A stretch of DNA of 64,000 bases from Pseudomonadota bacterium (GTDB lineage Bacteria > Myxococcota_A > Polyangia > Polyangiales > Polyangiaceae). The number at the start of each line of letters is the position of its first letter. The stretch's first letter is position 1. The DNA lies in NCBI GenBank assembly GCA_023423895.1, contig JAFAER010000001.1, positions 1-64,000 of the forward strand. Reading direction: 5' to 3'. A program made the translations under genes and the position numbers. The notes under the pieces are model-generated. The model searched no databases. It was not told the DNA's origin and saw nothing but the letters and a program-made list of their open reading frames with translations. Shown here piece after piece: positions 60,324 through 64,000 of the stretch.

Positions 60324-60691
60324 TGAAGATTCTTATCGTCGACGACAGCAAGGCCATGCGCATGATCGTTGCGCGGACACTGCGCCAGGCCGGGTTCGGC
60401 GCACACGAGACCGCAGAGGCGGTAAACGGGAAGGACGCTCTGGCCGTCATCGCACGCGAGCATGTCGATGTCGTTCTCTGCGACTGGAACATGCCGGAGA
60501 TGAGCGGGATCGAGCTCCTGAAAGCGCTTCGTGCGCAGGGCAACTCGGTGCCGTTCGGCTTCGTGACCTCGGAAGGCACGGCGCCGATGCGTCAACAGGC
60601 ACACGATGCGGGCGCCTCGTTCTTGATCGCGAAGCCGTTCACGGCCGAAGCGTTCGAGGCTTCGCTTCGCAGCATCCTCCAGGCTGCGTGA
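60323..60691 (+). CDS. CheY-type response regulator (second copy)
   Basis: This 122-residue receiver domain has the acidic pair in LIVDDSKAM, phospho-acceptor Asp in LCDWNMPEMSG, Thr/Ser in VTSEGT and Lys in IAKPFTAE. Compared with the first copy the Asp of MDG is Ser. Being next to the CheX-like gene, it may be a phosphate sink or the substrate of that protein. GAGAGGAG precedes the ATG. Confidence 0.9.
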   Translation: MKILIVDDSKAMRMIVARTLRQAGFGAHETAEAVNGKDALAVIAREHVDVVLCDWNMPEMSGIELLKALRAQGNSVPFGFVTSEGTAPMRQQAHDAGASFLIAKPFTAEAFEASLRSILQAA

Positions 60692-60698
60692 GGACGCG

Positions 60699-61181
60699 AT
60701 GGCAGCTCCCCTTCCCGTCGCCAACGCGGTCGGAACGCTCATCGGCAGCCTCATCGGCGCACGTCCGAAGGTTGCCAAGATCCCGACGCCCATCGTCCCC
60801 GGCAAGACGCACACCGTCGCGACCTACGTGGATGCCGAAAAGAAGATCGTCTACGCGGCCGTCGCCGACGTCGCGTTCGTCGCGAGCGCCGGTTCAGCGC
60901 TCGCGATGATCCCGGCAGGTGTGGTCGCCGAAGCGGTGAAGAGCGGCAAACCGAGCGACGCCATGTACGAGAACACGTACGAGGTCCTCAACATCGGAGC
61001 GTCGCTGTTCAACGAGATCGAAGACACCGCGCTCCACGTTAAAATCGAGCAGCTCACGCCCGTCGCTCAGGCCCCGGCCCAGCTCGTCGCGCGTCTCACC
61101 AAGCCGGCCGCGCGGATCGATCTCTCGGTCACGCTTCCAGGGTACCCGGAGGGAAAGCTGAGCCTGCTCGCGCTCGGTTGA
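60699..61181 (+). CDS. Conserved-looking protein in chemotaxis operon, unknown
   Basis: This 160-residue protein has no certain family. The first half contains a central strand-rich part (HTVATYVDAEKKIVYAAVADVAFVASAG). A helix NTYEVLNIGASLFNEIEDT has E-x2-N spacing reminiscent of CheC/CheX/FliY phosphatase motifs, followed by strands ending VTLPGYPEGKLSLL. A distant CheC/X fold is possible. It starts 7 bp after the second cheY and ends 7 bp before the HDOD gene, so it belongs to the operon. Confidence 0.55.
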   Translation: MAAPLPVANAVGTLIGSLIGARPKVAKIPTPIVPGKTHTVATYVDAEKKIVYAAVADVAFVASAGSALAMIPAGVVAEAVKSGKPSDAMYENTYEVLNIGASLFNEIEDTALHVKIEQLTPVAQAPAQLVARLTKPAARIDLSVTLPGYPEGKLSLLALG

Positions 61182-61188
61182 GGACGAG

Positions 61189-62346
61189 ATGAACAATCGG
61201 CCGGATCGGATCCTGTTCGTCGATGACGATCGCTCGTCGCTGGATGGCCTCAAGGCCATTCTTCGGCGAGGAGGTCATCGCTGGGATACATCGTTCGCCG
61301 TTGGAGGTGCACAGGCGCTCGAAACGCTGGAACGAGAGTCATTCGACGTCGTCGTCTCCGCCGTCGAGATGCCGTACGTCGACGGTATCGCCGTGCTGAA
61401 GCACACGCTCGCGACCAATCCAGAGGCGATCCGCATCGCCCTGTCGACCGACACGGCGGAGGATCTGGCGCTGCGCGCCGGCCTGCATGCGCACCAGAGC
61501 CTCCCGAAGCCCTGCGAGCCGAAGGAGCTCTTGGCCACGTTGCGCCGCGCCTTCGAGATCCGAGCGATCGTCTCCGATCCGGAGATGCGCGCGATGCTCG
61601 GCAGCCTGCGCGATCTGCCGGCGATCCCTCGCACGTATCAGCGGCTCATGTCCGTGCTCGAAGACCCGCGATCCAGCATGGTCGACCTCTCGCGCATCGT
61701 CGAAGGCGATGTCGCAGCGACCGCCAAGATCCTCCACCTCGTCAACTCGGCATTCTTCGGATTCGGCCGACCGGTGCGAACGATCCTCCAGGCGGTGCAA
61801 CTGCTCGGCGTCGACCTCGTGGCGAGCCTCGTGCTCTCCGCGGGGATCTACACCCCGACGTCCCCGGACGTCGCCCGCGCGTGCGAAGAGGTCCAGATCC
61901 ACTCGGTCCAGACGGCCCACATCGCATCGAGCATCGCGTCACCCGCGCTCCGGCGCGACACCTTCACGGCGGGCGTCCTGCACGACATCGGCTGGCTCGT
62001 GCAGCTCAACTGCGGAGCACCTTCTGTCGTCGCACGAACGATCGGGCGACGCTTCGCCACCGCGGACAGCGAGCCGGAGGAGCCGCTCCACGCATCGCTC
62101 GGGGCCTACCTGCTCGGGCTCTGGGGGCTGCCGCTCGACATCATCGACGCGGTCGCGACCCATCATCATCCCGCCGACGCCGACGCCCGCTGCACTCCAC
62201 TCGCGTCGAACATCCGCCGCGCGGAGCGGGCGCTCCGCCAGGCCCACGCCGAGAAGTCGCCATCGGTGCGCGAACGCGCCATCGCCCTCGCAACGAGCGC
62301 TCGCGACGAACCGAGCGCGGATGTCTCGATCCGACGCAGCGCCTGA
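61189..62346 (+). CDS. HDOD protein with degenerate receiver domain
   Basis: In this 385-residue protein, the N-terminal receiver keeps the acidic cluster (LFVDDDRS) and Lys (LPKPCEPKE), but the phospho-acceptor Asp is Ala58 (VVVSAVEMPYVDG; codon GCC at 61360, one base from GAC). The HDOD domain (~140-340) has LPAIPRTYQRLM, EGDVAATAKILHLVNSAFFGFG, GVLHDIGWLVQLN and LGLWGLPLDIIDAV. It cannot be phosphorylated in the usual way, so it may act as a constitutive or binding-only regulator. It is paralogous to the intact protein at 17284 and is the last gene of the chemotaxis operon. Confidence 0.9.
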   Translation: MNNRPDRILFVDDDRSSLDGLKAILRRGGHRWDTSFAVGGAQALETLERESFDVVVSAVEMPYVDGIAVLKHTLATNPEAIRIALSTDTAEDLALRAGLHAHQSLPKPCEPKELLATLRRAFEIRAIVSDPEMRAMLGSLRDLPAIPRTYQRLMSVLEDPRSSMVDLSRIVEGDVAATAKILHLVNSAFFGFGRPVRTILQAVQLLGVDLVASLVLSAGIYTPTSPDVARACEEVQIHSVQTAHIASSIASPALRRDTFTAGVLHDIGWLVQLNCGAPSVVARTIGRRFATADSEPEEPLHASLGAYLLGLWGLPLDIIDAVATHHHPADADARCTPLASNIRRAERALRQAHAEKSPSVRERAIALATSARDEPSADVSIRRSA

Positions 62347-62401
62347 AGCCAGCTCTGCGCTCGCGCGAGGCGGGGCTTTGTCTCGATGTGCAGCGGCGGC
62401 A

Positions 62402-62447
62402 CGAGCCGCCCATTCGCTGCCTGTGCGAGCCGCCCATTCGCTGCCTG
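62402..62447. repeat. 24-bp tandem duplication
   Basis: The 22-bp core CGAGCCGCCCATTCGCTGCC plus TG occurs at 62402-62423 and 62426-62447 without mismatch, giving a period of 24 bp. Confidence 0.8.
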
Positions 62448-62503
62448 CGCGCGACGCATCACCGCTCGAGCGGCGCGGACGCTGACGAGGTCGGCAGCTC
62501 GGC

Positions 62504-62558
62504 GGCGCTCCGCGACCAAGTTGCCGAGGAAACTTTCCCAGGCAACTGCCTCGCCGAG
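62504..62558. repeat. 55-bp repeat with nested palindrome, copy 1
   Basis: This copy differs from copy 2 (62581-62635) at only 4 of 55 positions. Positions 62519-62547 form a 29-nt near-palindrome (AGTTGCC ... GGCAACT outside, GGAAA-c-TTTCC inside) with 12 of 14 pairs matched. The form resembles a REP-like interspersed element. Confidence 0.75.
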
Positions 62559-62580
62559 CTACCGCAGGCAGCGCGGGACT

Positions 62581-62635
62581 GGCGCTCCGCGACCAAGTTG
62601 CCGAGGATACTTTCCTGGGCAACTGCCTCGTCGAG
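62581..62635. repeat. 55-bp repeat with nested palindrome, copy 2
   Basis: This is the second copy of the element at 62504. Its palindrome is 62596-62624 and also has 12 of 14 pairs; one changed position restores a pair that is broken in copy 1, while another pair is lost. Confidence 0.75.
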
Positions 62636-63125
62636 CCCATCGCTCCTCGACACCACGCGATCGACGGGCCACGGCCCTCTCCTCCACGCTGGTGCGATCG
62701 GGCGGGCGACATCGACGCAGGCAGGGATATCGCTCTCCGATCGACGCGAACCACTCGGGTCCGTACCGTCGACGGACGCCAGGCGGTGATCGGACGGGAT
62801 CGGAAGGGATCGGAAGGAAAAGAGTGGGAGCGGCCAGATGCTCATCGCATCGAACCGCAGCGGCGCTCGTCCTGCTGCCCGATTCCGACAGCGGACGTCG
62901 ATGCTTCGGCTCGGAGCGCCCGCCGCGCAGGCCGCCATTCGCACGCTCTCAGGGCGAGCTCGGCGAAAGGTCTCGCGAGGCGCATCTCGGGCGAGGCAGC
63001 GCTTCGGCTGGTGGGGCCTGCTCGACGATCTCGGCGAGGTGGAACTGGTCGTCGACGAAAGTCCGTCGCGGGCCGCGCGCCCCTGCTCGAAACCGCCGTG
63101 CGTGGCCTTCGCTCCCTCGGCTCCC

Positions 63126-63265
63126 GAGAGCCGGAGGTGCGCGACGTTTCGCTCCCGCGGCTTCCGTGAGCCCGAGGTGCGTGACGTGTCGCTCCCGCGG
63201 CTTGTGAGCCCGAGGTGCGCGACGTTTCGCTCCGGGGCCTTCCGTGAGCCCGAGGTGCGCGACGT
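63126..63265. repeat. 38-40-bp tandem repeat, about 3.5 copies
   Basis: Units start at 63126, 63166, 63204 and 63244 (the last is partial, 22 bp). Each begins with GTGAGCCCGAGGTGCGCGAC or a close variant and continues with GTTTCGCTCCCGCGGCTTCC-like sequence. Units differ by a few bases and one 2-bp length change. There are no unique spacers, so this is not a CRISPR. Confidence 0.75.
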
Positions 63266-63513
63266 CATCGCCTGCCTGGCGGCGAGCCTCGACGCACGGC
63301 CGTCCATCGAGACCGGCCCCCAGGGACGCGCTGAGGCTGCTCACCTATCAGGCCACGGTGTCGGCGCTTCGATGGTGCTGGATCCATCGCCGAGGCCCGG
63401 TCGAGAGCGATGAGCACCGGGGGACCGGGAGACAGCCGGCGTCTTCGCTCTCGCGGGCGTCGGCGAGCAGCGGATTCACTTGCCACATCGGAAGTACGCG
63501 CGGGCCACGCGAT

Positions 63514-63691
63514 GCGGTCGTGAGCGAGGATCGCCCGGGCATCGCACCAGGTCTTCGGCGAACCAGCGCACGGGCAGTCGCAAACGACGACCGCCTGGGC
63601 ATCGCACGCCTGGGCATCAGCGCACGCGCGGTCGTGAGCTGAGCGCCCGGGCGTCGCCCCAGCTCGTCGGCGCTCCAGCGCACGCGCCGTC
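63514..63691. repeat. Degenerate ~65-bp direct repeat
   Basis: 63514-63580 and 63628-63691 both read GCGGTCGTGAGC, then CGCCCGGGC, then CCAGCGCAC and end in GTCG, with clear but imperfect similarity (roughly four in five bases). The spacer repeats the fragment CGCCTGGGCATC in tandem. Confidence 0.55.
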
Positions 63692-63774
63692 GCGCGCGGC
63701 GCGCAGCCCAGGCCACGGGCGTTCGCGCCATCGCAATGAGAGCGTCAAGCGACGACCTCGATGCGATGGCGGGA

Positions 63775-63999
63775 CTAGACGAGGTTGTCGTTCGTCTTCT
63801 CGATCGCGACGGCGACGACGTGGCCGCTGGCCGTCGGGCGGCCTTCGAACAACGTGGCGCCGCCGGCGCACACCCGAGCACGCTCGTCGAGCGGGAGCGA
63901 AAGGCGGATGACGTCGCCGATGGCGAGCTTGGCGAGCGTCTCGAGCGGCAAGCGGACTCTGCCGAGCTCGGCGATGATGTCGAGCTCCACGTCGGCCAT
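63775..63999 (-). CDS. SpoA-domain protein (FliM/FliN type), probably cut by window edge
   Basis: Seventy-four codons are visible. VELDIIAELGRVRLPLETLAKLAIGDVIRLSLPLDERARVCAGGATLFEGRP is a SpoA domain as in FliN and the FliM C terminus. An ATG lies at the very edge (63999), but the frame may continue beyond it, so this could be the C-terminal end of FliM. It is on the strand of the other flagellar structural genes and beyond the repeat-rich gap. The identity FliM versus a second FliN cannot be settled here. Confidence 0.7.
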   Translation of the reverse strand: MADVELDIIAELGRVRLPLETLAKLAIGDVIRLSLPLDERARVCAGGATLFEGRPTASGHVVAVAIEKTNDNLV

Positions 64000-64000
64000 G

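Larger units (their letters stand above)
62347..63774. other. 1.4-kb repeat-rich region without a supported gene
   Basis: Several open frames cross this region on both strands, but their translations are Arg/Ser/Ala-rich, match no domain, and contain the DNA repeats in multiple frames. It contains a 24-bp duplication (62402-62447), a 55-bp direct repeat with palindromes (62504-62635), a 38-40-bp tandem repeat (63126-63265) and a degenerate ~65-bp repeat (63514-63691). It separates the chemotaxis operon from the SpoA gene at the edge. Confidence 0.65.

Noticed and set aside
63126..63265. Possible CRISPR array
   Set aside because: Units are contiguous without unique spacers, vary in length, and no cas gene is present.
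62386..63307. Protein genes of about 270-280 aa on both strands in the repeat-rich gap
   Set aside because: The frames are composed of the DNA repeats read in different frames, with no domain, consistent composition or ribosome site.

Overview
The window is uniformly GC-rich and reads like a chromosomal segment of a Myxococcota-type (deltaproteobacterial) bacterium. The hints are many lipoproteins with acidic or Pro-rich linkers, a TPR-TonB receptor fusion, a sigma-54 activator, very large multiheme c-type cytochromes and interspersed GC-rich palindromic repeats. The assignment is inference from gene content; no rRNA or other marker gene is present, and I recognised no tRNA, insertion sequence, integrase or CRISPR array.

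Layout. 0.5-13.1 kb is a metabolic and envelope region: an acyl-CoA dehydrogenase, a TrpB2-type enzyme, an ankyrin protein, a DUF4912 protein carrying an in-frame repeat insertion, and an apparent TonB receptor-lipoprotein-ribF operon. 13.3-24.9 kb (minus strand) is flagellar: sigma-54 activator, fliS, fliD, fliC, a histidine kinase with an HDOD response regulator, a FlgJ-like hydrolase, flgF, fliA, flhF and flhA. 25.2-33.4 kb is an electron-transfer block: five multiheme cytochrome genes with 63 heme-binding motifs by my count, one encoding 27, and a beta-barrel gene translationally coupled to two of them. 33.4-39.6 kb is a nitric-oxide block: two hemerythrins, NnrS and a quinol NO reductase, plus a CopD-like protein and a universal stress protein. 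39.9-47.8 kb is a compact cbb3 oxidase operon (ccoI-ccoS-ccoNO fusion-ccoQ-ccoP-ccoG-SafE-like). 48.7-52.8 kb (minus strand) is flagellar export: a small ORF, flhB, fliR, fliQ, fliP, fliO, fliN. 53.1-62.3 kb (plus strand) is chemotaxis: cheA, cheW, a soluble PAS receptor, cheY, cheB, cheR, a CheX-like gene, a second cheY, an unknown gene and an HDOD pseudo-response regulator. A 1.4-kb repeat-rich gap precedes the start of a FliM/FliN-type SpoA domain at the right edge.

How it fits together. The common flagellar order fliN-O-P-Q-R-flhB-flhA-flhF-fliA is kept on one strand but is split between flhB and flhA by about 24 kb of respiratory and NO genes. Within that block a NapC/NrfH-type quinol-oxidising tetraheme protein is divergent from a barrel/13-heme lipoprotein/27-heme operon, which suggests an electron conduit from the quinone pool across the periplasm and outer membrane. 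It sits next to NO detoxification genes and a high-affinity oxidase, so the block looks like an adaptation to low oxygen or nitrosative stress. Sigma-54-like promoters are visible at norB, weakly at the hemerythrin-nnrS operon, and at flhA.
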